In this document: one piece after another, positions 15,339 to 22,935 of the stretch
Position numbering within the stretch: the first letter of the stretch is position 1
Layout of the letters: each line of letters begins with the position of its first letter
NCBI GenBank assembly: GCA_002293425.1
Contig: DBDE01000004.1
Span: 15,048 to 60,022, forward strand
Reading direction: 5' to 3'
From: Alistipes sp. UBA940
Lineage (GTDB): Bacteria > Bacteroidota > Bacteroidia > Bacteroidales > Rikenellaceae
DNA: 44,975 nt
Position numbers and translations under genes: made by a program
Notes under the pieces: model-generated
Database searches by the model: none
The model's input: only the letters and a program-made list of their open reading frames with translations
Told to the model about the DNA's origin: nothing

Positions 15339-16347
15339 AATCCAACTTCTTGAAAAAATCGTGCTTCGTCTCCTCGATAAACCCCACCTCGATGGGCTGA
15401 ACAAATATCCGCCGGCGCAAACCCTCCGGTATCTTCGCCCCACGGCCCAATCTGACGGCGTCCTTCTCCGTCGTAACAATCACCGCGTCCTCCCCCGCAT
15501 CTTCCAACGCCGCCTCCATCCGCCGCAAATCCCTCACCCTGTACGGATGATGATCGCCGAACAACAACTCCGAACAAACATCGAACCTCTTCCTCAACCC
15601 CTCCACGAACGGCCCGGGATTACCCAGCCCCGCCATCGCCACAACTTTACTGCCGACCGCAAGTTCGCCCCGACCAAAAGCCGAAAACACCTCTCCGCTC
15701 ACAATACGGGTGAACGACAAATTCTGGAACGGCAACAAATCGAGGTTGTTGCGCGTTATTCGCTTATCGAGCGGCGTCATCCCCGCCGGACACTTGGTCA
15801 CCACCACATAGTGCGCCCGTCGCATCTGGCTCCGTTGGTCCCGCAACCGCCCCAGCGGCAACAGCCTGTCCTTCCATATCGGGCGGGTGTAATCGACCAT
15901 CAGGATGTTGAGCTTAGGCTCCAGCCGCCGATATTGGAATCCGTCGTCCAAAATCACGAGATTGACATCGGGATGTTCCCCCCTGATCCGATTGACCCCC
16001 TCCACCCGATCGCGACACACCGCCACGACTATCTCCGGAAACTTGGTCTTCATCTGTTTGGCCTCGTCGCCCACCCGTCGATAAGGGTCTCCGACCCCCA
16101 CCTCCAAATAGCCCCGCGTGCGCCTCTTATATCCTCTCGACAAAACGGCGATCCGATAGTGTTCCGAAAAATGCTTAACCAGCATCTCGCACATAGGCGT
16201 CTTACCCGTCCCCCCGACCGTAATATTACCCACACAAACAACGGGAATATCGAACGTCACCTTCTTTCTGTCATCCCACAAGCGGTTGCGTACGGCAATG
16301 ACAATACCGTACAACCACGATAGCGGAGCAAGGACGACTCTAAGCAT
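15292..16347 (-). CDS. lpxK: Tetraacyldisaccharide 4'-kinase
   Basis: 351 residues. Phosphorylates the lipid A disaccharide precursor at the 4' position, at the inner membrane. An N-terminal hydrophobic/amphipathic segment (LAPLSWLYGIVIAVRN) is followed by the Walker A CVGNITVGGTGKTP, SRGYKRR, VGDEAKQ, and the catalytic DDGFQYRRL; the C-terminal half has the usual FGDHHPY and VTTEKDAVRL. The ATG at 16347 is preferred over the upstream TTG at 16356. Shows that the organism makes lipopolysaccharide-type lipid A. Confidence 0.95.
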   Translation of the reverse strand: MLRVVLAPLSWLYGIVIAVRNRLWDDRKKVTFDIPVVCVGNITVGGTGKTPMCEMLVKHFSEHYRIAVLSRGYKRRTRGYLEVGVGDPYRRVGDEAKQMKTKFPEIVVAVCRDRVEGVNRIRGEHPDVNLVILDDGFQYRRLEPKLNILMVDYTRPIWKDRLLPLGRLRDQRSQMRRAHYVVVTKCPAGMTPLDKRITRNNLDLLPFQNLSFTRIVSGEVFSAFGRGELAVGSKVVAMAGLGNPGPFVEGLRKRFDVCSELLFGDHHPYRVRDLRRMEAALEDAGEDAVIVTTEKDAVRLGRGAKIPEGLRRRIFVQPIEVGFIEETKHDFFKKLDYDVRADRRNSFFYSR

Positions 16348-16408
16348 TGCGCGCAAGTTACAAAAATTTTTTCAATTCCCTGCAACTTTACGCGAAAAAA
16401 ACTCTCGT

Positions 16409-18565
16409 CTATTCGTCCTTATCCTCGTCGTTATACGCTTTCAGCAGCTTGTCCTGCACATCTGCCGGCACCTGTTCATAGCCCTGGAACTTCATAGTGT
16501 ACGTAGCTCTACCGCTCGTGAGCGACGAAAGTGTAGTAGAGTAACGGTAAAGCTCGGCCAGCGGAACACTCGCCGTCAACCGGTCGAAGCCCTTATCCGA
16601 ACTCATCCCCTGGATCATCGCCCGACGGTTCTGCAAATCGCTCATCACATCGCCCATCTTGTCGCTCGGCACCAGCACTTCGACGGTATAAATGGGCTCC
16701 ATAATCTTGGGCCCGGCATTCTTGAACGCCTCCTTAAAAGCGTTCCGCCCCGCCAGCTTGAACGAAATTTCGTTCGAGTCCACCGGGTGCATCTTGCCGT
16801 CATACACCACGACGCGAATATCCCGCGCATAGGAACCCGTCAACGGCCCCTCCTCCATCTTCTCCATTATCCCCTTCAGGATGGCAGGCAAAAAACGCGC
16901 ATCTATCGCGCCGCCGACGATCGAGTTGTAGAACTGCAACTTGCCGCCCCAATCCATCTCATACTCCTCCTTGCCCTTCATACTCACGGCAATCTCCTTA
17001 CCCGCGATCTTATACTTGGTCGGCTCGTCGATGCCCTCGTAGTAGGGTTCGATGACGATGTGCACCTCGCCGAACTGCCCCGCCCCACCCGACTGCTTCT
17101 TGTGACGGTAATCGGCCTGCGCCACCTTGGTGATGGTCTCGCGATAGGGAATTTTGGGCGCGAAGTACTCTATCTCCATCTTGCTTTCGTCGGCCAGTCT
17201 GCGCTTCAGAATATTGAGATGGTGCTCGCCCTGACCCTGAATGATGTTTTGCTTCAGCTCCTTGGAGTAGGCAACCAGAATGGTCGGGTCTTCGAACTTC
17301 ATTTTGTTGAGCAGTTCGCCCAGCTTTTCGTCCTCGCCGGTCTTCTTGGCCCTCACGGCGGCGCGGTAACGCGGTTCGGGGAACTTCATCGGCTCTATCT
17401 CGACCATAGCATTCGGTGCACACAGCGTGTCGTTGGTTTTGGTGCCTTTCAGCTTCACGGTGCACCCTATGTCGCCCGCCATCATCTCGGTCACTTTCAC
17501 GCGGTTTTTGCCCGCCACGGCGAAAATCTGCGAAATCTTCTCCTTGTTGCCCGTGCGCGCGTTCACCAACTCCATTCCCTCGGCAAGTTTACCCCTCACG
17601 ACGCGGAAATAGCTTATCTCGCCCAGATGGCTCTCCAGCTGGCTTTTGAAGACAAACAGCACGGCGGGCGCGGAGCTGTCGGCCACCACATCTTCGCCCT
17701 TGGTGTCTTTCATCGGCTGGGCGATCTGCGGATGGGGCGCGACGTTGATTATGAACTCCATCAGTCGCTTGGTCCCGATGTCTTTCTTGCCCGACGCACA
17801 GAAAATGGGCATCACGGCCCTGTGGGCGATACCCAGTCTGAGCCCTGCACGAATGTCGTCCTGAGTGAGGGTGCCCTTGTCGAAATAGAGCTCCATCAAC
17901 GCTTCGTCGTGCTCGGCCGCGGCTTCCACCAACAGGCGGTTGTATTCGCCCGCCCGCTGGGTCTCTTCGGCCGGAATTTCCAGCTCTTCGCGCGTGCCAT
18001 TCTCGTCCTTGAAGCGATACATTTTCATCATCAGCACGTCGATGAATGCGTTGAACCCGCTCCCCGGGTTGACGGGATACTGAACTATGACGGGTGCGAT
18101 GTGGGCTCCGGCTTTGATGCTTTCGATGGTGCTTTCCCAGTTGGCCTTTTCGTGATCGAGTTGGTTGACCACGCCGATGAGCGGTTTGCCCAGAATGTCG
18201 GCATAGCGTTGCTGGATTTCGCTTCCGGCTTCGAAGCCGTTGGTGGCATTGAACAGCATCACTCCGACGTCGGCCACTTTGAAGGCCGAGAAGAGCCCTC
18301 CGCAGAAGTCGTCGCTGCCCGGAACGTCGATGATGTTCAACTTCCGGTTCATAAATTCGGTATAGAGAATGGTGGGATAGATGGAGCGTTTGTACTCGTG
18401 TTCGATGTCGGTGTTGTCTGACAGCGTGTTTTCGCCCTCGATGGTTCCGCGCCGCTCGATCACTTTGCCCTCGAAGGCCATTGCTTCGGCGAGGGTGGTT
18501 TTCCCCGAGTTTGGCGCACCGATCAGGACGATGTCCCGAATCTCTTTGGTTTCATAAGTTTTCAT
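16409..18565 (-). CDS. Elongation factor G paralogue (EF-G2-like) with altered GTPase residues
   Basis: 718 residues with the full EF-G domain order. G1 GAPNSGKT (16-23) is intact, but G3 is DVPGSDDF with Ser84 in place of the catalytic His, the switch I RGITI signature reads RSIYP (60-64), and G4 is NQLD (134-137) instead of NKxD. Domain IV begins near YRETITK and has the GGAGQFGEVHI segment. From memory, gut Bacteroides have an EF-G2 paralogue that supports translocation without GTP hydrolysis and is induced on carbon limitation; these substitutions agree with that type, but identity is inferred. It is not next to ribosomal protein genes, unlike canonical fusA. Confidence 0.85.
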   Translation of the reverse strand: MKTYETKEIRDIVLIGAPNSGKTTLAEAMAFEGKVIERRGTIEGENTLSDNTDIEHEYKRSIYPTILYTEFMNRKLNIIDVPGSDDFCGGLFSAFKVADVGVMLFNATNGFEAGSEIQQRYADILGKPLIGVVNQLDHEKANWESTIESIKAGAHIAPVIVQYPVNPGSGFNAFIDVLMMKMYRFKDENGTREELEIPAEETQRAGEYNRLLVEAAAEHDEALMELYFDKGTLTQDDIRAGLRLGIAHRAVMPIFCASGKKDIGTKRLMEFIINVAPHPQIAQPMKDTKGEDVVADSSAPAVLFVFKSQLESHLGEISYFRVVRGKLAEGMELVNARTGNKEKISQIFAVAGKNRVKVTEMMAGDIGCTVKLKGTKTNDTLCAPNAMVEIEPMKFPEPRYRAAVRAKKTGEDEKLGELLNKMKFEDPTILVAYSKELKQNIIQGQGEHHLNILKRRLADESKMEIEYFAPKIPYRETITKVAQADYRHKKQSGGAGQFGEVHIVIEPYYEGIDEPTKYKIAGKEIAVSMKGKEEYEMDWGGKLQFYNSIVGGAIDARFLPAILKGIMEKMEEGPLTGSYARDIRVVVYDGKMHPVDSNEISFKLAGRNAFKEAFKNAGPKIMEPIYTVEVLVPSDKMGDVMSDLQNRRAMIQGMSSDKGFDRLTASVPLAELYRYSTTLSSLTSGRATYTMKFQGYEQVPADVQDKLLKAYNDEDKDE

Positions 18566-18612
18566 ATAGTAGTTTTTTAGGTATTGCTCTTGGCGAAATT
18601 GCAATCGGGGAG

Positions 18613-18642
18613 TAAAGTTAATGAAACTTTTCGAAACGACAA
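18613..18642 (-). promoter_or_regulatory. Candidate promoter of the EF-G paralogue
   Basis: On the minus strand TTG (18642-18640), 19 bases, TAACTTTA (18620-18613; one mismatch to TAnnTTTG). The spacing fits the Bacteroidetes promoter. The predicted leader is about 40 bases. It lies between palindrome C and the gene. Confidence 0.45.
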
Positions 18643-18657
18643 TACCCCGCATCGTAC

Positions 18658-18783
18658 AATTTCGCGTCAGTGTGGTAGAAATGTTGCGCTGACCGAAAAT
18701 TTTCAGCCGAGGACAGTACAGAGCGTACGGCCTCGGCTGAAAATTGAGGAAGTGCGACAGGTCTGCCGCAATCACGCGAAATT
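18658..18783. repeat. 126-base palindrome C (GTAC core) after the GH43 gene
   Basis: Outer arms AATTTCGCGT (18658-18667) and ACGCGAAATT (18774-18783); inner arms AATTTTCAGCCGAGG and CCTCGGCTGAAAATT pair perfectly; core AGTAC-agag-CGTAC. Spacers contain TTGCGCTGACCG (left) and GAGGAAGTGCGA (right), shared with D. The right arm overlaps the first two bases of the GH43 stop codon (18782-18784). Confidence 0.85.
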
Positions 18784-19843
18784 ACTTCATAAACTCCGCA
18801 TCGACGTGCAGTCTCCCATCGTCGTCGATAGTCATCGGGTCGATGAAAACCAATCGCCTGTGACCCGTCGCATCGGTCCGCGCGTGATAGACACACCACA
18901 TCCGCCCGTCCGCCATCCTGAGCACCATATTGTGACCCGTGCCCGTCACGTGACCACCCTTTTCAAGCACCGGATTGTGGTCGGCCTTCGTGAAGGGCCC
19001 CAACGGCGAAGAGGAGGTGGCATAACCCACGGCATAGTTCGCCCCACCGAAAAAGTTGGCCGAATACATCATATAATAGGTCTCCCCGTGCTTGAAAATG
19101 AACGACCCCTCCGTCCAGCGGCGGCCCATCTCGCGGGACGTCACACTACGGCTCTCCCATTCACTCTGCACGTCGTTCATCGACAACGGCGGCCGCAAAA
19201 CCACCCTCGGTTCGCCAATTATGCCCGAAAAGTCGGGCTCCATCTCCACGACACACACCCAGCTCTCCTCGATCTCGTCATACCACCCCTTCGCCCGCGC
19301 CCAATCGGCAATCTCGCTCTCCACCGGATGACGGTCGCAACAAAGCGAATAGTAGAGATAGACCTTGCCGTCGTCCGCCCACAACACATTAGCATCTATC
19401 GCCGGAAAATCGTCAAAAGTGTGGATCGGCCGCGGATACATATCCCGAAACGGCCCCGCGGGATGGTCCGCCACGGCCACCCCGATCTGGAAATTCTCGC
19501 GATAGTTGTGGGGGTTGAGCTTTGGGTTGGCACTGAAAAACATATAGTATTTCCCATCCCGCTCGTAAACCTCGGGAGCCCAAAAGCAATCTTTGCCCCA
19601 CACCTCGGGTGCACTGCCGTCGTAAGCCACGCCCGCCATAGTCCAATCTTCCAAATCGTCCGACACATAGACTCTGAAGCCCAGAATGCCGTCGCTGGTC
19701 CCGTACATATAAAACTTCCCGTCGCTGGCGTGCAACACGAACGGGTCGCCGAAAGCGACGTTCAGCGGATTCTCGATGTTCTGTGCTTCGCAAATGAAGA
19801 ATGAGGAGTGAATAATGAAGAGTAAAAAGATGAGTTTTTTCAT
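18782..19843 (-). CDS. Secreted glycoside hydrolase family 43 enzyme
   Basis: 353 residues. Signal peptide MKKLIFLLFIIHSSFF...EA, so exported. Five-bladed propeller with the three expected acids: general base Asp in AFGDPFVLH (about 33), pKa-tuning Asp in AIDANVLW, and general acid Glu in WTEGSFIFK. Typical substrates of the family are arabinan, xylan or galactan side chains; the exact one cannot be told. Other support: WAPEVYERDGKYYMFFSAN and YHARTDATGHRRLVFIDPM near the C-terminus. The signal peptide is encoded by a TTCATT/TTCACT repeat. Located with rlmH and a GH2-like protein rather than in a recognisable polysaccharide-utilisation locus (no SusC/SusD pair). Confidence 0.9.
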   Translation of the reverse strand: MKKLIFLLFIIHSSFFICEAQNIENPLNVAFGDPFVLHASDGKFYMYGTSDGILGFRVYVSDDLEDWTMAGVAYDGSAPEVWGKDCFWAPEVYERDGKYYMFFSANPKLNPHNYRENFQIGVAVADHPAGPFRDMYPRPIHTFDDFPAIDANVLWADDGKVYLYYSLCCDRHPVESEIADWARAKGWYDEIEESWVCVVEMEPDFSGIIGEPRVVLRPPLSMNDVQSEWESRSVTSREMGRRWTEGSFIFKHGETYYMMYSANFFGGANYAVGYATSSSPLGPFTKADHNPVLEKGGHVTGTGHNMVLRMADGRMWCVYHARTDATGHRRLVFIDPMTIDDDGRLHVDAEFMK

Positions 19844-19880
19844 ATCATTTCAGGTTATTAGTTTCAATCGATCTTTCGGG

Positions 19881-20333
19881 TTATTCGTGGTGATAAGGTT
19901 CGTTATGAATTATACTGAACGCCCGATACAACTGCTCGGCAAAAATGGCGCGGACGATCTGGTGCGAAAAGGTCATCCGCGAAAGCGACAACAACATATC
20001 CGCCCGCTGCCTGACCTGCTCCGAAAAGCCGAACGCCCCGCCGACAACAAAGCAAATCCGCTTGCCGCCCGCCGCCAAACGCCTGCCTAGCCAGTCGGCA
20101 AACTGCACCGAAGAGAAATCGACCCCCTTATCGTCCAGCAGTACGACATAGTCGTCGGCACCCAACTGCCTCATCAACGCTTCGCCCTCGGCCTTCACGC
20201 CGCCCTTTTTCACGTCGGGCAACGCCACGATGCCGAACCTCACCCAGCGCGAAATCCGCTTGGCATACAGCTCCACCAGCCCTGCCACCTCGGCAGAATC
20301 GGTCTTGCCCACAACGACTAAATCGACAATCAT
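19881..20333 (-). CDS. rlmH: 23S rRNA pseudouridine1915 N3-methyltransferase
   Basis: 150 residues, near the usual 155-157. SPOUT-class methyltransferase acting on helix 69 of 23S rRNA in assembled ribosomes. Signature: LLDDKGVDFSSVQFA, FVVGGAFGF (knot region, SAM site) and the C-terminal LSRMTFSHQIVRAIFAEQLYRAFSIIHNEPYHHE (position-specific, family hallmark ending in YHH). Lies 37 bases upstream of the GH43 gene with which it may be co-transcribed. Confidence 0.96.
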   Translation of the reverse strand: MIVDLVVVGKTDSAEVAGLVELYAKRISRWVRFGIVALPDVKKGGVKAEGEALMRQLGADDYVVLLDDKGVDFSSVQFADWLGRRLAAGGKRICFVVGGAFGFSEQVRQRADMLLSLSRMTFSHQIVRAIFAEQLYRAFSIIHNEPYHHE

Positions 20334-20349
20334 TCTCAGTAAATCTTAT

Positions 20350-20475
20350 GATTTGTGATCAAAATGGAGCAGATTTTGCGCCGACCGAAATTCCGTCGGA
20401 CGCGGATAGTACATAACGTACAGCCGCGGTCGCGGAATGAGGAGGTGTGAAATATGCCCATTTTCATCACAAATC
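20350..20475. repeat. 126-base palindrome D (GTAC core) after the GH2-like gene
   Basis: Outer arms GATTTGTGATCAAAATGG (20350-20367) and CCATTTTCATCACAAATC (20458-20475) pair at 17 of 18 positions. Inner arms ATTCCGTCGG.CGCGG and CCGCGGTCGCGGAAT, core AGTAC-ataa-CGTAC. Spacers AGCAGATTTTGCGCCG and GTGAAATATGCC match palindrome A. The right arm contains the last two codons and stop of the GH2-like gene (stop at 20467-20469). Confidence 0.85.
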
Positions 20476-21516
20476 GCTATTCCACTCGCCGTCTGCACCT
20501 ATATAAACCACCGGCCGCACGGCTTCGACGCTCTTCATCCACTGATACGCCTTGTACATATTGTATCCGTTGCCCAGGTTCTGCCCCAGCGACCACCCAA
20601 CCACATTGGCGCGATTGCGATTGCGATAGTACATCGACCTTTGCCGCTCGACAAATCTGTCCACCGACCCGGGATCGTTGGGATTGCCCTCGATGGCCGC
20701 GCAATCGAATATCAACCTACCCTCGCGTTCCCAACGGTCATACTCCGCTTTGGTGGCCGGTTCGGTCAAAAAATCGGCATCCCTGTCGGACAAATCGGCA
20801 GCCCCGAACCCGACCCTAAACGGAATATACTCCGAATGGATGCCCCCGTGGCGAACCGAAATCGTAACCCTGTGGAGCGACGGATGGCCGGCAGAATATT
20901 GAAATCGCCGGGTGTCAACGACCTTATTATAGAACCTGAGCGTGTCGGTACTCTGCCCCGCAATGGTGAAATCCTCGAACACAACATCCTTCAACTTCCC
21001 CTCCGGATCGTAAATGTCGTACCCGACGGTCACCTTCTCTTCCATATTGAAGCCGTTCTTTAATATCACCTGCAAGTCGAGCACCGCATCCTTCACCTCT
21101 TCGTCGTGGTGGCCGCTGACAATATAATCCACCACCCTAACCCGCGGCTGAGAGAACAGATAAATCCCCTCGGGACGCCCCCCAACAACCTCCACGAAGT
21201 TCTCGCCCTCGCGCAAAAGCGGCGTCACACACTCCTCGAACCGCGCCCCGACACCATTGACCATCAACGAAAACCTCCCGCTGAACCGCGGCTCACGGAT
21301 GAAAACATCTCTGTCCAGCCACAGTGTCGGAATATCGACCACCGCCAGCCACACATCGCCGTTGTCGACAAAATCGAGGGCGCGATAATATTTGGAACCA
21401 TCCGTCAGCTCGCGATCCGATTCGCTGCGAATGTCGTAACTGATAAATTCGGCTCTGTACTGCCCTGCGGCGGGGAAAACACAAAACAACGCCGCGGCAA
21501 AAAGTAGACTTCTCAT
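20467..21516 (-). CDS. Secreted GH2/beta-galactosidase-like protein, short and without a recognisable catalytic acid
   Basis: 349 residues with a signal peptide (MRSLLFAAALFCVFPAAGQ). The middle resembles the jelly-roll and Ig-like domains of GH2 enzymes: GGRPEGIYLFSQPRVRVVDYIVS and then VTISVRHGGIHSEYIPFRVGFG. The end resembles part of the catalytic barrel (NVVGWSLGQNLGNGYNMYKAYQWMKSVEAVRPVVY), but where GH2 has SLGNE the sequence is SLGQN, and the chain stops before the nucleophile. Probably a noncatalytic relative or remnant. Starts 36 bases from the divergent asnS. Confidence 0.7.
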   Translation of the reverse strand: MRSLLFAAALFCVFPAAGQYRAEFISYDIRSESDRELTDGSKYYRALDFVDNGDVWLAVVDIPTLWLDRDVFIREPRFSGRFSLMVNGVGARFEECVTPLLREGENFVEVVGGRPEGIYLFSQPRVRVVDYIVSGHHDEEVKDAVLDLQVILKNGFNMEEKVTVGYDIYDPEGKLKDVVFEDFTIAGQSTDTLRFYNKVVDTRRFQYSAGHPSLHRVTISVRHGGIHSEYIPFRVGFGAADLSDRDADFLTEPATKAEYDRWEREGRLIFDCAAIEGNPNDPGSVDRFVERQRSMYYRNRNRANVVGWSLGQNLGNGYNMYKAYQWMKSVEAVRPVVYIGADGEWNSDL

Positions 21517-21521
21517 AGGCG

Positions 21522-21552
21522 CAAATTTATAAATTTTCCTTATATTTGCAAA
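21522..21552 (-). promoter_or_regulatory. Promoter of the GH2-like gene, nearly leaderless
   Basis: The minus strand has TTTG (21552-21549), exactly 19 bases, then TAAATTTG (21529-21522). This is a full match to the Bacteroidetes consensus. The -7 element ends 5 bases before the ATG at 21516, so transcription should start at or beside the start codon. Confidence 0.65.
21541..21548 (+). promoter_or_regulatory. Candidate -7 box of asnS, nearly leaderless
   Basis: TATATTTG matches TAnnTTTG and ends 4 bases before the asnS ATG; no TTG is found 19-21 bases upstream, so the -33 part is missing or unusual. It overlaps the promoter of the divergent gene, so the two may compete for polymerase. Confidence 0.5.
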
Positions 21553-22932
21553 ATGATTACACCGACAAGAACATTGGTATCCCGCGCTCTGCAAAGCAAG
21601 GGCGAGGGACAGGAGATAACCGTCAAAGGATGGGTCCGCTCGAAGCGCACCGGCAAAGAGGTGAGTTTCATTGCGCTCAACGACGGGTCGACAATTCACA
21701 ATATCCAGGTGGTCGTTACGGACGAGGGCCTGGTGTCATCGGTTTCGACCGGAGCGTGCATTTGCGTCCGGGGTGCGCTCGTTGCCAGCCAGGGGGGCGA
21801 ACAGGCAGTGGAGGTTCAGGCACGACAGATAGAGGTCTATGGCGAAGCGGTGGATTATCCGTTGCAAAAGAAGGGGCATTCGTTGGAGTTCCTGCGGGAG
21901 ATAGCCTATCTGCGGCCGCGCACGAACACTTTCGGGGCGGTGCTGCGCATCAGGCACGCGATGGCGTATGCCATTCATAAGTATTTTAACGACAACGGGT
22001 TCTACTATCTGCATACCCCCATCATCACGGCCAGCGATGCCGAGGGTGCGGGGGCGATGTTTCAGGTGACCACGCTCGATGTCGCCGCTCCGCCGCGGGG
22101 TGAGAGCGGGGCGGTCGATTACTCTTCCGACTTCTTCGGCAAGCACACCTCGCTCACCGTCAGCGGTCAGTTGGAGGGCGAACTGGGAGCGTTGGCATTG
22201 GGACAGGTGTACACTTTCGGGCCCACATTCCGAGCGGAGAACAGTAACACTCCGCGCCATCTTGCCGAGTTTTGGATGATCGAGCCCGAGGTGGCGTTCT
22301 ATGGTTTGCAGGAGGATATGGATTTGGCGGAGGACTTTTTGAAGTACCTCATTCAATATGCGCTCGACAATTGTGCCGACGATCTGGCGTTCCTGGAGAA
22401 GATGTACGATGGAGAGCTGACCGCTCGTTTGCGGGGCGTGGTGAGCGAAGATTTCGTGAGGCTGGATTACACCGAGGGGATCGACATTTTGAAGAGCAGC
22501 GGTCAGAAGTTCGAGTTTCCGGTCGAATGGGGGCTCGATTTGCAGAGCGAGCACGAGCGTTATCTGGTGGAAAAACACTTCAAGAAGCCTGTGATTCTTG
22601 TCAACTATCCGGCCGCCATCAAAGCGTTCTATATGAAACAGAACGACGACGGGCGGACGGTGCAGGCGATGGACGTGCTCTTTCCGCGCATCGGCGAGAT
22701 AATCGGCGGCTCGGTGAGGGAAGAGAACCTGGGGAAGTTGTCGGCCAGGGTCGACGAGTTGGGGATGAGCCGCGATGAGCTGTGGTGGTACCTCGATACG
22801 CGCCGTTGGGGAAGCGCGCCGCACGCCGGGTTTGGGTTGGGGTTCGAGCGGTTGATGCTTTTTGTGACGGGGATGGCCAATATCCGCGACGTGATTCCGT
22901 TCCCAAGAACTCCCAAGAATGCCGAGTTTTAA
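21553..22932 (+). CDS. asnS: Asparaginyl-tRNA synthetase
   Basis: 459 residues. Charges tRNA-Asn. N-terminal OB anticodon-binding domain (ITVKGWVRSKRTGKEVSFIALNDGS), class II motif 2 region FGPTFRAENSNTPRHLAEFWMIEPE and motif 3 GFGLGFERLMLFVTGMANIRDVIPFPRTP. The MFQVTTLD segment followed by a lineage insertion and SGQLEGEL is typical of AsnS rather than AspS. Followed 3 bases later by rpoN, a pairing I know from other Bacteroidetes genomes. Confidence 0.97.
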   Translation: MITPTRTLVSRALQSKGEGQEITVKGWVRSKRTGKEVSFIALNDGSTIHNIQVVVTDEGLVSSVSTGACICVRGALVASQGGEQAVEVQARQIEVYGEAVDYPLQKKGHSLEFLREIAYLRPRTNTFGAVLRIRHAMAYAIHKYFNDNGFYYLHTPIITASDAEGAGAMFQVTTLDVAAPPRGESGAVDYSSDFFGKHTSLTVSGQLEGELGALALGQVYTFGPTFRAENSNTPRHLAEFWMIEPEVAFYGLQEDMDLAEDFLKYLIQYALDNCADDLAFLEKMYDGELTARLRGVVSEDFVRLDYTEGIDILKSSGQKFEFPVEWGLDLQSEHERYLVEKHFKKPVILVNYPAAIKAFYMKQNDDGRTVQAMDVLFPRIGEIIGGSVREENLGKLSARVDELGMSRDELWWYLDTRRWGSAPHAGFGLGFERLMLFVTGMANIRDVIPFPRTPKNAEF

Positions 22933-22935
22933 CCT

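Noticed and set aside
18941..18956. Second parS site around GTCACGTGAC in the GH43 gene
   Set aside because: Only the central eight bases fit; the outer TGTT/AACA positions do not match.
18782..21516. Polysaccharide-utilisation locus around the GH43 and GH2-like genes
   Set aside because: No SusC/SusD pair, no hybrid two-component or anti-sigma regulator, and rlmH lies between the two genes.
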